Source: Aurantiochytrium sp. KH105
Lineage: Eukaryota > Sar > Bigyra > Thraustochytrida > Thraustochytriidae
NCBI GenBank assembly: GCA_003116975.1
Contig: BGKB01000077.1
Location: 186,001 to 250,000 of the forward strand
Direction: 5' to 3'
Length of the DNA stretch: 64,000 bases
The translations under genes were made by a program, and so were the position numbers. Position 1 is the first letter of the stretch. Every line of letters begins with the position of its first letter. This document shows positions 18,541 to 30,080 of the stretch, in pieces. The notes below the pieces were generated by a model that saw only the letters and a list, made by a program, of their open reading frames with translations, was not told the DNA's origin and made no database searches.

Positions 18541-19235
18541 GTTTTTCCGTCCAGAGACGGCGGCTTCGGCGGCGGCGGCAGCGGCGGAGAGGGCCCCCTT
18601 GCGCGGCTCGGCACGTCCGCCGCACAACGCCGCGTGGAGAGCGAGGAGCTGGCGTCCGTTCGCCGTGCCCGAGGGCAGGTTGGTTACAAAGATGCCGACC
18701 GCGCCGAGGCAGGCAGGCAGGCAGGCAGGGAGGGAGGGAGGGAGGTCTGCCTCCTCCGCCCCGGGCCGCGCCGTGCGTGCGAGAAGCCGCGCGCACTGGC
18801 GCCTGCGCTTCCCCGCCTCTCCGAGCTCGCGTGCGCGCGATCGAAGAAGGCACTTTGCGCAAGGCGAAGAGGACGCGTTTTTAGTGCCTCGGAGGGGCCA
18901 ATTTCTTTCCGGACAGAGGGAAAGAGAGAGAGAGGCCGAAGGGGGAAAAGTATCCTATTTATGACCGCGACGATGATCTTTGGATTGGTCTTAATCCTAG
19001 AGAGAATGAGGGAGCGACGAGGTCCCACTGGGGCACATACAGTGGCGATAGAATAAAAAGGTATTTGGGCGAGAATCGGCGAGGTTGTTGATGAGCAACT
19101 TCAGAATTAATGTCAAAAACAAAGGCTTGAGTTTCTCTCCGAGTGTGGTGGGGTGTTCGTTGCGTCTCGAGACCGATTGATTCGTCTGGCCATCATACAA
19201 GACTTCTTGTAACTCTCAAGGGTCTGTCAGACTCT
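18541..19235. other. Spacer between G-gamma and LpxB homologue
   Basis: Upstream region of the minus-strand G-gamma gene. It contains a compound (GGCA)n(GGGA)n microsatellite at about 18708-18745 and a GAGA-rich stretch at about 18920-18935. No gene is recognised. Confidence 0.5.
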
Positions 19236-20732
19236 TTATTCGCGTCCGTCCAGCTCGTCGAAGCGATGGATGAGGGCTGCTGCGACAATGTCGGCTGGCA
19301 TTCGGGGTTTTTGTGAAACGTTGTCCCAAACGGCCATGTGGGGGAGAACTTTTTGCAGATTGCGGGATTGCGTATGGGCAAAACTCTGCGTTTCCTGTGA
19401 GCCGCTGTGGTCTTTGGCAATCTGGGCTTGACTGTTGAGGAGATCTTGCAGCGCGGGCGCGATGCGGGCTGCAGTGCAATTCTCAAAGATAAATTCAGGA
19501 ATGATGGCACGATCGGCGAGAATGTTCGGCAGAGATACATAGTCGACCCTTGCCAAGTACGATGCAGCGCGACGGGTGAGCCAGTCGGCATCATAAATTG
19601 CAATGCTTGGGACATTGTGGATGGCGAGCTCGGTTACAATCGTTCCCGAGACTGCGACGGCTGCTTTGGCGTCTCGATAGAGGATTGCCGGATCACTCTC
19701 AAGAGAAAAGGTAAAGTCGGATTCATTTTCGTGACGCAAGAATTCCTGAATGTGCGCGGCAGTGCCAGGTGTTGTGGATATTCTCCATTCTACAGAGGGG
19801 CCCATTTGCTGCGCGAGTTCGAGAACAAGCGGCAATGCCCAGCGTAGCTCTTGTAGTCTGCTACCAGGGAAGAAGGCGACGATATTGTTTTGGGAGGTCC
19901 CTTTCGCCAATACTCGATCCGCAAGACTCAGTCGTTGCCAAGGATTGAGCGGATTTGCTTTGACATAGGCTGCCGGGGCTACGCAGGCATAGGAGGATGA
20001 GGAGTCTTCCGGCATGGCATTGTCAGCAGGCGCAAAAGATTCCTGAGGTAGTGCGGCTTGCAGTGCCGGATGACCAATGCAAGTGCACTGCGTCGTTGGC
20101 GTAAACCAGGACCTCTCAAAAGGCATGAGGAGAAAGAGTTGGTCGACAGTGCGAGCAAGATTGAGCGTGCGCGGGTTTTGGGCGCCCAAGAGAGGTTTGA
20201 GAGCCCACGGGGAGGGGCCAACAATGTGCATGCGACGCCAAGGGCCATTGTCGAGGCGGCGCTGCAATCGTAAGTTGAATCCCTTGGCATCAACTGTGAG
20301 GACAACGTGAGGTTTGAGGACATTTGTGCAGTAATGCTCTGCTCGGCGCAGACGCATGAAGATTCTGGGAAGGCTTGTGAGCACGCTTCCAAGGCCCATG
20401 ACGGCAATGTCATTCATGGGAAAGATCGAGCAGAATTTCGGGCTCTTCGCCGCGACCTGTGTCAAGGCGGGCCTACGGAGGGCCGCGCGGGAGAGGACGA
20501 GGGCGCGCGTGAGTGACGCCGCTCACGAAAAACTGGAAGGGCGGTCACCGCGTCTAGCCTGTCGGGTCATCCATCCCATCTCGACTCACCCGGCAATGGC
20601 CCCGACGCGAAGCCTTTCGCGCAGGTCGGGTCGCGCGACGTGGACGCGGCGGAGGATCTCCGCGGCGAAGACATCGCCCGACGCCTCCCCGACGGCGACG
20701 AAGAGGCGCAGCTCTGGCGCCGCGCGCTCCAT
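19236..20732 (-). CDS. lpxB: LpxB-like lipid-A-disaccharide synthase homologue (two exons)
   Basis: GT-B glycosyltransferase of the LpxB family, which in bacteria joins UDP-diacylglucosamine to lipid X to make lipid A disaccharide. Exon 1 (20732-20590) and exon 2 (20472-19236) join to 459 residues. The N-terminal GEASGD (15-20) is the family hallmark. The splice restores VGAIAGPALTQVAAKS, leading to the conserved SIFPMNDIAVMGLGSVL. Further hallmarks are VDAKGFN (108-114), FFPGSR (248-253, the UDP-sugar binding PGSR), SGTIVTELA (about 323-331) and DYVSLPNILADR (358-369). The ATG at 20732 leaves only 14 residues before GEASGD, so no long transit peptide is visible; an upstream start cannot be excluded. 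Plants and some algae keep an organellar LpxB, so organellar targeting is plausible but not shown. The TAA stop overlaps an AATAAA hexamer (19240-19235). The gene is divergent to the RNA methyltransferase gene. Confidence 0.9.
20473..20589 (-). other. Spliceosomal intron in the LpxB homologue
   Basis: A 117-bp intron. On the minus strand the donor is GCCGG|GTGAGT (20590/20589) and the acceptor is CCCTCCGTAG|GCCC (20473/20472), after a pyrimidine-rich stretch. Joining gives a Gly codon split 2+1, and the uninterrupted LpxB N-terminal fold. Without splicing, exon 1 stops at a TGA 2 bp into the intron. Confidence 0.92.
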
Positions 20733-20938
20733 GTGCCACGCGCAGGGCCCGCCTGCGCGGAGCCAAGGTCGGTTTGGATTGTAGTCGCAAGAAAGAGCAG
20801 AGGCGAGGACCGAATGTTGGTGGCCCAGCAGCCGCGTCGCGAGAGCAGAAGGCGAATCTGGCGACGCAGTTCGCGCGCGAGCAGGAGCGCGAGGCGGGGG
20901 CGGAGACGCTGCAGGGCAGCCCGAAAAGAAACGCGGAG
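20733..20938. promoter_or_regulatory. Short bidirectional promoter, LpxB (-) / TrmA-like (+)
   Basis: Only 206 bp separate the two diverging ATGs. Both reading frames remain open into this region (the methyltransferase frame back to a TTG at 20774), so leaders must be short or the true starts differ. No TATA box is apparent. Confidence 0.55.
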
Positions 20939-21048
20939 ATGCCGAAGGAGCGCGCTCCGGCGGGCGTGGCCGCGCGGCTCGCAGCGTACAAGGCACGAGT
21001 GCTTGGCGAGGGCAGCGCGGCGGCGAGGGCGCCCAAGGCGTCCACCAC

Positions 21049-21086
<38 letters not shown>

Positions 21087-22405
21087 TGGCGAAGAGGAAC
21101 AGGGATAAGAATAAGAAGAAGCGGCCACGCGAAGGAATGCAGCTCGATGTAGAACAGGAGCGGGAGAAGAACGCGAGACCGGAGAAGATGGCAAAGAGGC
21201 GGAAACGCAAGGCAGCGCGTGACCCGAGCATGCAGTATTTGGCGGACCCAGCGGGCGCTCCCATGTGCCGAGCCGCGAGGGCGTTTTTCACCAAGACATG
21301 CGGGCTGCCACGCTTCGAGGTGGTCCTTGGGCGCAAAGGTGGTTGGAGAGTGGTTGCCAAGCTAGCAGTGCGTGGCACACCGCCCGTCTTTGGCATGTTC
21401 AAGCCAGGCACGCATGACATCGCAGAACTTTTGCATTCGGATGCGCAGCACGAAGCCATTAATGCATGCGCCAAGCTGCTGCACAAGGCCGTGCTACACG
21501 CAGGCGTCCAAGGGTACGATGGCAAGAATGCAGGCGGTCTGAGCTATGTCGCGCTAAATGCGGACACGATGGCAAATCGTGCGCAAGTGGTCTGTGTGTT
21601 CAACCATGAGAAAGTGGATACATCTTTGCGTGGGCAAATGGCCAATGTGCTCGCGTACATGCACGCGCATGGAGGCAAGAAGCTCTTGCACTCGGTGTGG
21701 GTGCACTGTAATCCGGCAGGACGGCATGACAACAACATTTTCGCGCATGAGGGCGCGTGGGAGCGTCTGGAGGGCGACAAGTTTATCGAAGAGCGGCTTG
21801 AACCTCTCGAGGGCGCTGTTCCTTATGCGCTGCCAATCTTGCGGTTTCCACCCATGGTCTTTCGGCAGGCAAATCCGGAGGCGTTTGCAGGCATCATTGC
21901 AGAGGCAAGGAAGTGGATGCAGCCCGATGGATCGAGCAAGCTGCCAGTGACCGTGGAGCTGTATGGCGGCGTTGGCACGATCGGACTGCACATGCTGGAT
22001 CTTGTGCGGTCCATTTCAATTAGCGATGCCAATCCGCACAACAAGGCTTGCTTCGAGTCGACGGTGGAGGGGCTCGAGACGCCTGCGCTGCGCGCGAAGG
22101 TGCGTGCGTACGACCCTCGTGACGCCGTGCAGGTGGCTCAGAGTGGGGCGTTGAGCAACGCTGAGGTGGTAATCGTCGACCCTCCACGCAAGGGTTTGGA
22201 CAAGGACGTGGTTTATGCATTTTCACGCGCGCGACGGCTTCGGCGCATCGTGTATATTTCATGCGGGTTCAAGGCGCTTCAGCGTGATACAGTTGCCTTG
22301 CAGCGAAATGGTTTCAAGCTCGACTTTGCCAAGGGTCACGTGCTGTTCCCAGGGGCGGATCACATTGAGACGCTCGCCGTCTTTACTCGGGACGCACGAG
22401 CTTAG
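20939..22405 (+). CDS. RNA (uracil-5-)-methyltransferase, TrmA/RumA family
   Basis: SAM-dependent methyltransferase that makes 5-methyluridine in tRNA or rRNA. From ATG 20939 it has 488 residues. The N-terminal ~110 residues are basic and low-complexity, including an eight-or-more Thr run encoded by ACG repeats (about 21057-21085) and a KKKRPR-type nuclear or nucleolar signal. The catalytic domain shows the SAM-binding motif ELYGGVGTIGL (340-350), DPPRKGL (414-420), the catalytic Cys in YISCGFKALQRD (Cys442) and the C-terminal FPGADHIETLAVF. The N-terminal TRAM domain of bacterial RumA is not obvious. Target (tRNA U54, rRNA or organellar RNA) cannot be read from sequence. The open frame extends 55 codons upstream without an ATG. 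It diverges from the LpxB homologue. Confidence 0.9.
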
Positions 22406-24270
22406 TGACGACGTTCTCGTCCCTGCCGTGCACCAGGTCAATCATGAGATGCTTGCGCGCCAAGGATTTGCGTGAAGTCCTCGAATCAACGCCTCCTCGC
22501 AAAGCCGTCTTGTCCATTATGCGAAAACGCAAAGGGTTGTGTTCATGACATTGGGCGAGACGCTATGCCTTGAGGCAATGTCACTTGCCGTGGAGAAGAA
22601 AGAAGAAAGCGTCGGTCTGACGAGTGATGGCGAGACGGACGACTTTATCGCATCATCGAATCGGCTTGCTGCTGCCGCGCGCAGTTTGGATCTCGTGGCA
22701 TGCGGGGGATGAGAGCTTTTGCAAGGGGATCACTGCACGGCATGTCATGAAGCGCACAGTGAGAGAGTGAGAGAGTGAGCGAGAGGAGACTGTGACGGCT
22801 TGTGGGAAGCGCGATGGTTTCGCCACGCAAGGCCGAAAAAAATGTGTGACGGTGTGGCTTCCATGGCAGCCTGTTGTGAGCCAGTCATGACAAAGTTGTT
22901 CCCTCTTCAAAATTTGGCGCCACGAGTGGTAAGAGCGCGACTTCCGACCTCAGTGGACGCGTTTCGCAGGAGCGCTGAAGCGCGGGTTCTCGACACAGGA
23001 AATGCTTTTCAGTTGCTAGTCCAGGCCTGGGCAAAGTTTTATGCAGACGAAAATAATGAATGTGGATGTTTTTCTCATGACTCGTCCGTGCGTCGCGCCG
23101 CCCGGGCCTCCTCCGTTTGATTGTGTTTCGGTGGATGTGTGTTTTCAGCCTATCCTTGTGCCGGGGGACAAAATCGGGACATGCCTGGTGGGCCGAATGA
23201 CTGCCGGGATTGTGATTTCGTGCTTTCGCCAAAGATGGATGCTCTCTCAAGGATTGCTGAACGACTACGATGGTGATGTGATGGTGGCAGTGACTCTTCT
23301 GCTTGATTGGTTGGTTGGCTGGCTGGCGCGGTGATCGACTCTCCACTTCGTGTTCCGCCGCCTGCATCGATCGGGGGCGGCAAGTTTGCGCGTCATCTCG
23401 TAAGAGGACGCTTCTGTGCGAGCTTACGCAACCCAAGATGAGTGGTTCTGTCTTGTGCTTCCATTACATTCCGAAGAAGTTCCTTCTCGTTCCGGGAAGC
23501 AACGCAAAAAGACGGCCCCTGCTTACAATAGAGACAGCCTGCTGCCACTGCCACTGCCACTGCTGGAATAAACAATAGTTTATTTTTTGATTGATGTTTT
23601 TTCTTTTGCAGCGGCGGGCTCGGACAAACTTGGTTTCTTGCGTGGGCATTCATTATTCTCCGGGTTTCTCCGAAGCGCCCCGGAAATCCGAACCTGAAGC
23701 ATCGAAATTCCGGGACAGAGCCTTGGAGCGGCGTGAAGAAATTTCCTCGTGCAAGGCAGGCAGGCAAGCCGGCAGTTGCCGCGGCTTGGCTGTGAGCGCA
23801 TTCATGGGCGCATCCACATCGATGGATGGATCGATCGACGCAACCAGGCCGGCGTGAAGTCGCTCGCGCTCGCGCTGCCAAGCCATACATAGCGTGTCAT
23901 GGCATGGCCTGGCATGCGACGCCAGGCCACGCACGGAAAGCGTGACGCGAAGGGTGCGCGCAAGGCCAATAGCGCACCCTGCCCAAGCGCAGCTCTTCGC
24001 CGGACATGAGTTCCGTCGCGGCGGAGCGGTTCTGAAGTCAATCTTCGAGCGCTGGTCTCGCTTACCCTACTCGGCGGTCCCTGCCTGCACACTGCAGCCG
24101 GCAGATCCAATGCTCTCATCGCCAAGTCAGCGAAGAAGAAGAGGGCGAGGAGGAAGAAGGCAAAGCAGAGCAAAGCAAGGGTGTGCGCGCGAAGATCTTT
24201 CGCAGCGACGAGCAGCCTCCATTAGAAATGAACCTGCGAGCCTCTTCTCAAAGACTTGCTTCACTGTCGA

Positions 24271-24340
24271 AGATGAGATGAGATGAGATGAGATGAGATG
24301 AGATGAGATGAGATGAGATGAGATGAGATGAGATGAGATG
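24271..24340. repeat. (AGATG)14 pentanucleotide microsatellite
   Basis: Fourteen perfect head-to-tail copies of AGATG, with a sharp start and end. It lies in the gene-poor spacer, 1.9 kb after the methyltransferase gene. Confidence 0.97.
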
Positions 24341-24920
24341 AAATAAGATGCTCGGCGTGCCGCGCGAGGCTCGCCCGTCTGGAGTCTATCTTGGTAAGAG
24401 GAAAGTGAAGAAAATTGATCGCGAGCCAAGATCGAGGCGAAGTCATCGATCGACGCGCCGCTCGCTCCGTGGGGACCCTTGCTTGCTAGTTCGTCAATCC
24501 CGCCTTCTCCGGCTGCTGCAACTGCAGCAAGCAGCCTAGAGACCAACTTCACCTGACTGGCCAGCAAAAGCAAAGCTACGCGAAGCTAAGCTAAGCTGGC
24601 CGCACCGCGCGCGCGTGTCGCCACCGCACTGTCGCAGTCGCAGTCGCCACACCGGCGGCGTCGCGTCGGCCGCCCACAGGACCAACCAACCTCCTCGCCG
24701 CCGGTCTCTCGCCGTTGCAGGCTGCTGCCAGCCTCCTCTCAACCAACATGAACGCAGCGGCAGAAGGCAAGCGCGTGAGAGCGCTGTGGCGCGCATTTTT
24801 CTGTTAGGTTTTCGGGCTTATTCCTTTTGCCACTTTGAGACAATCAGCGAGCCTGGCCGTGCAGTGGCTCGCGGTCCATGGTGGGTGCGATCTTGCGCGG
24901 GCCGTCCACGGCCAGGCCCG

Positions 24921-24949
24921 AGTGAGTGAGCGAGTGAGTGAGTGAGTGA
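24921..24949. repeat. (AGTG)n tetranucleotide repeat
   Basis: About seven copies of AGTG with one AGCG variant. It is a minor member of the tetranucleotide repeats scattered through the BCCT spacers. Confidence 0.8.
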
Positions 24950-27900
24950 AGTCAAGTTCGGTGAAGTCGCCGCGCCGCGTCCCGTCCCGGCTGGCCAGCC
25001 CTTCGATCGATCCCGGGCGCGCGCCCAGCTCCGTGGCGGAGGCCGCTCCCGCTCGCCCCGCGCTAGTATACACAGGTCGCCCGCACGACGAATTAGCGCC
25101 AAGCGCGGACGGTTCCAGCGCTGTCCGAAACGGCGCCGTAACGGCCGCCCTCGGCCTCTAATACAAAGAGGGGAGGGAGGAGGCCAGTTCGCAGAACGGG
25201 GAGCTGCGCTGCGGCGGCGGGCTTCCCCGGTCTCCGCGCAAGGCTCAGCGCGCGGCGAGCAGGCACGCGGCCGCTCGGCGCGCGCTGCTCGGCGCTGCTC
25301 GCCCGCGTGTTCGCGTGTGCGCGGCGCGCAGCTCCCTCCGCCTGCGCGGCCGCCTGCGCGGCCGCCTGCGCTGCGCCGCGCGGCGTCGTCGCGCGGTTGA
25401 CTTCAGCCCGATCCGGGCCGCCCGGACGGCGCACACCCCGGCTGCCCGGGCGCCTCCCGCGGCCCCGCAGCATCCCCACAGCGGCGGCGGGGCGGGTCGA
25501 CGAGCAGGGATCGATCCGTCGATCCATCGCTTGATCACCGCCGCCGCTCGATCGATGATATTTGGATGATGTTGCATGTTATGACATGGTGGTCGCTGTT
25601 GATCGATCAAAGGACGGATGGATGGATTCCGCTCGTGAGGGCGCCTGTGATGCGGCGAAGGCCGATGACGAGCGGGCGCGGAGCAAGTCCTGGTCGCAGG
25701 TACGGCCTGGATTGTCTGCTCGGCACCTGCGGCTCGCCGAGGTTAGTTATCATGAATCGCCGTCTGTCCCTGGCCGATCTTTCAGCCAACTGCTGCTGCG
25801 GCCAGCTCGCCTTGATTATTACAGACAGACAGCGAGACGGCACCTGCGACCTACGAGTTGCAGCTGCAGCGGGCTGGATATCCGGCTGGTTGACTTCACC
25901 GAGATCGATCCATCGCGCGTTTCCGGGGTCGACGCGGGCGACGACATCGGCCCCGCGCGCGCGCGCGTGTTTGTTTTCCTACCCTGCCTGCGCTTCTCTC
26001 CTCTCCCTCCCTCCCTCCCTCACCTGGCTGGCTGGCAGCTTCGGACAGATAGATAGATGTGCTCGCTGGCTGCGGGAGTGCGCGCCCGTGCCGCGCCGTT
26101 CCGGAGGCGCGGATCGGCTCGAGGGTGGGATGAATGCCAGGCAAGCGCACTAGACTCGGGACCGATCGATTGACCGGGCGACGACGCATGGCCCAGCCAT
26201 CGTGATGCTATCCATGCCCGGACAGGCGCCCGCAACTCGCCTTTCCCGCCTTTCTTGGGGGCCCTGGAGGCGCGGAAAGCCGAGCAAGCACGTCCGTTCG
26301 TAGCGCATGGCCATTCTGAATCGCGCTGAGTCTGCTCGCGACGGCCGTGACGGCGGCCGCGACTGCGACTGCGACTGCGACGCGCATGCACGCACGCACG
26401 TACGTACGCAGCAGCTAAACAAACACAGCTGGCGGTTCGCGGACAGGCTCAGCGCGGCCTCGTGGCGCGAGGCCCGGCCTCCGGTCCCGGCGCGAGCGAC
26501 CCCTGCGAGCGGCAAATACGACGCGCCTGACCGCGACCTACCGGAATGGGAATGGACCTCGGGCTTAGCCTGCTTGCCTAGCTGTGCCGGGTTGAACTGC
26601 CCCGTGGCCGCTGCAACTGCAGTGGAAACGCACGCAGGGCCGCCGGAACGGGAATTTCGCGCGGCCGAGTACACTAGCACGAGTTTTTCCTGCCTGCTAC
26701 GCGCGTGTGGCGACGCGGGACCGGCGTCTTTCGCGGAAGCTCGGCGCCGGTGGGTGCATGCGTGGCCTCCGCCCAGCCTGCAAGCCAGACATGGACGACC
26801 AGCTCGCTCCGCGGAGTGAGCTCGGCGAGCCGGCCGGCAATAGCGCTAGCTACCTGTGTTTTGTCACAACGTGTCAAGCGGCCGTGTCGAAGCTTGATGT
26901 CAGCGCGCGCGCGCAGCTTGGCGTGACAGAAGAGGCATGGCTTGGAGACGTTCGGGCTGGTTCTCGCGAGGTGCGGAAAGCCCAAGAAGGGCGCGAGAAA
27001 ACCAGGCCCGCGCGCGCTCGACCGTTCCGGCGGCGCGGCCCAGGTCACAAAGGCCGTGTGGAGCGCGCTCGGCGGCTGAAGCGGGCCGAGTGCGCAAGAC
27101 GCTCTTTGAGCGCGAATGCGACCTGGATGGCATGGTGGCTGTTTAACTGTTCGATGACCCCTGTCTCGAAGAGTCCAGCCTCACTCGCGCTTGCCAACTT
27201 GAACCGTGGCCAAAACAAAGAGCGCTCCTATCCCTATGGTCGCAGAACCGCTTCGACTGTGGGGTTCTATGCCCCACAAAAGAACCGAAACGAACCTAGA
27301 TGGTCCCGCATGAAGCAAGAGGCCCAGGAGATCAAGAGAGAATTTCTCCATTGCAGGGCGGGTGCGCGCGCGCGCTTTGGTCTGTCGGAAGACTCGACCG
27401 AGCTTATGGGACGCAACGAGGCAGGCTGACAAAAGTCACAGTGCATTGCGTTGCTTTGCGTTGCGTTGCGTTGGACTGCGCGCGTGCTCTTGTGCTTTCT
27501 TTGCGCGACGGGTTCTGCGTTGGCTCGACAGAGAGGGGTGCACATGACATACCTTCTTTTTGCGCAGGCGAGCGGACATTATCTTAGAGCTCACTCTTGC
27601 ACGCTGGTGATTGCCATGCTCGGTGGTGGGTGCGGACTTCGAGTTGTGGAATGATTCATCCGTTATATACCGCAAGAAGAGCCAGGCAGCAAGAGGAAAA
27701 CACAACCTTGGAGGCGCATCGATGCCTGCCCCGACATGAAATCGAGCGCCGATGCTGCGGAATGGGTGAGATCAACGAAACAAACAAAAGCTCTGGGGAA
27801 CTGCTCTCAATGCAATGCTTGCTTCCTGAGAGGTTCACTCAGTTGTCGATAAACTGTCGATTGCCTTGCAGACCGTACGTGGGTTCTGCAAGAGTGCTGA

Positions 27901-30020
27901 AGAGAGCTCGTGCAACACGCGTGTGCAGCCAACAACAATGGCAACTCGAAGAAAGATAATAAGGCCACTGCGTTCCGGGCCGGCTGTTTGACTCGCCGCC
28001 GTTCTAATATGCTTTTACAGTGAGGATTTCATTTTTTTTTGCTTGGTTGCTTGTGTGGTTCCTGAGCGGAGTCCTCCAGCTCGGTCACAGCTGGTAGGCG
28101 CCGCCTCACTCGCCTCCACCGCCGATTCCGCGTCTCACAAGAAAGATAGTCGTTTGCGCCACCGGTCTCGGTACCGACCGCAGAAGAGCACGTGAAATGA
28201 GCTCGCTTTGCGCCGATTCCTATCGAAGCAAGGGAGAGCGGCCAAGTCTGCACCGTCCAATGCCTATCAACAACAATCAACACTTTACTCGGTCTAATTG
28301 TCGCCCGCCAGGCCGGCACAGATTGCAATGCGCGCACACCCTACTATTGTTGTATGGAGCTCGAGGTCCTGCTCGATCGAAGCAAAAGCAAGCAAGCAAG
28401 CACTGGCAAGCGACAGCGAGCGTAAGAAAGCCAACTTGATGACCTAGTCTTACAAAAGTGTGTGTTTGTTTTAGTAAGTAATCTCGGAGTCGGAGGCTGT
28501 CAGATTTGCACTGCTATTGCGTCCATTGCAGCAGCCGGTGCACCGCGAGGGCGAGTCCACCGCCGCGCAGGCCTCGCAGCGACCTCTGGGTGGCTAGTAG
28601 CTCACCAAGCTCGCGGTGTTCGCGTGACGCTCAGCCGGCCCGTGGCGATGCCATGGCATGAATCGGTGACGCTCGCTGCGCAGTTATGCTTGCTTACTTG
28701 CTTGGGTTCCATTGGCCACTTGAGAGCAGGTCGACCAGGCTTTCTGTGTTTCCTTTGCCTTCCTTCTGGCTTCTCCGTCCATCACTGTGTCGCGTCACCC
28801 CACTCACGTGCCCGCCTACAGCTAAGCTTTCCTCGAGGCCGGCGCCGCTTCGCGCTGCGATGGCCGCCGCAGCGGAGCAACCACCCTCGTTGGGGGGAGG
28901 AGGGGGGGGGGAGGAAGCGGGGCGTTCGTGCCTGCTGCGGCAGCTCGAACAGCCAGCAAGCGCATTGGCTATCCAATTCGCTGCAGCTGGCAACTCCGAC
29001 TCCCTCTTGCGGTAACGAAATGGCGAATAGCGGTGCACTGGAGCTGCTGCTGCTGCTGCTGCTTTCGCGCGCGCGCGAGCGGGTGTGGGGTGTGCGCGCG
29101 GCGCGGCTGGCACGCAGTCCACTAGCTTCCGCCAAGGTCCGTTCCCCGCAGTTCTTCCTCCCACGACGGGCCGGTTCTGCGAGGCAGGGAATGGGTGGTT
29201 CCGCGTGGTGCTGGCACAGAGCCGCTGGTCCGGGCCGTTCCGGCGCGGTCGGGGACCGATCTCGAGGAGGGGCAGCCGCAGTGCAGCTGCTGCTGCTGGG
29301 CCGTGCACGTGCTGCGCAGCGCGTGCAGCGGCCAGGCCGCATCGCTTGCTCTGGCCAGGCGGGGGGCGTCAAGCCAAGTCGGCACCTACGTGTACTGCGT
29401 CAGGCGGGGTGGCATCGTCCTAGCGTGTGTCTGGTCGGGCCGCATTTTGCGGTCGGCTCGCTCGAGTCCGCTCGGGTCGCCGCGTCGGCCTTTGGTGGTA
29501 AAAGAAAGCCTCGTTTCTTCTTCCCGCGCAGATTGGCGCGGTTCCATGTCGCAGCAATTTTTATCATTTGAAGGCAGCTTGGCATGTCCAGGATGGCATG
29601 GACGGGTGGATCAATCAAATGCATGGCATACGGGGCCCTCGAGCTCCGAAAGAAGCGGCCGGTACCGCGGTCATTCGCTCGTTCGTTCGTTCTCGCGCGT
29701 AGCGTCTCCCGCGTTCCTGCCGGGCGCTTACTTTCCCGCTCGCACGCGTTCACCCTCCCGGAAAGAGAGCAAGCAAGCAAGCGAGCGAGCGAGCAAGCAA
29801 GGATCGGCCGAGTGAGATCGAGTGATCGAGTGCGACGCGCGCCGCAGCGCGGTGTAGCGCAGCACATGTCGCCATGGTCGCGGATCTCGCCTTTTCTTTG
29901 CCTTGGTGTGCCGGGACGGGGCCTTCCCTCTCTCATTGCTGCGGCGTGAAGCCAATTATACCGGCCGGCTGGCCTCGCTTGAGGCCTGGAGCGAACAAGC
30001 GTGGTCTCACCGCTCGCTGT

Positions 30021-30080
30021 CGCTCGCTCGCTCGCTCGCTCAAAGCGAAGCCTCCCTCGCTCCCGCTCGCTCGCTCGCTA
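30021..30080. repeat. (CGCT)n repeats in two blocks
   Basis: Five perfect CGCT copies at 30021-30040 and a second (CGCT)n block near 30065-30080, with imperfect copies between. Confidence 0.8.

Noticed and set aside
19236-22405. LpxB/TrmA pair as bacterial contamination
   Set aside because: The LpxB homologue has a clear spliceosomal intron, and the pair is embedded between clearly eukaryotic genes with similar base composition.
28462-29571. 369-codon open frame in the first spacer
   Set aside because: Arg/Ala/Ser-rich, no ordered motif, passes through CTG and CG microsatellites, and overlaps equally long frames on both strands; composition-driven.
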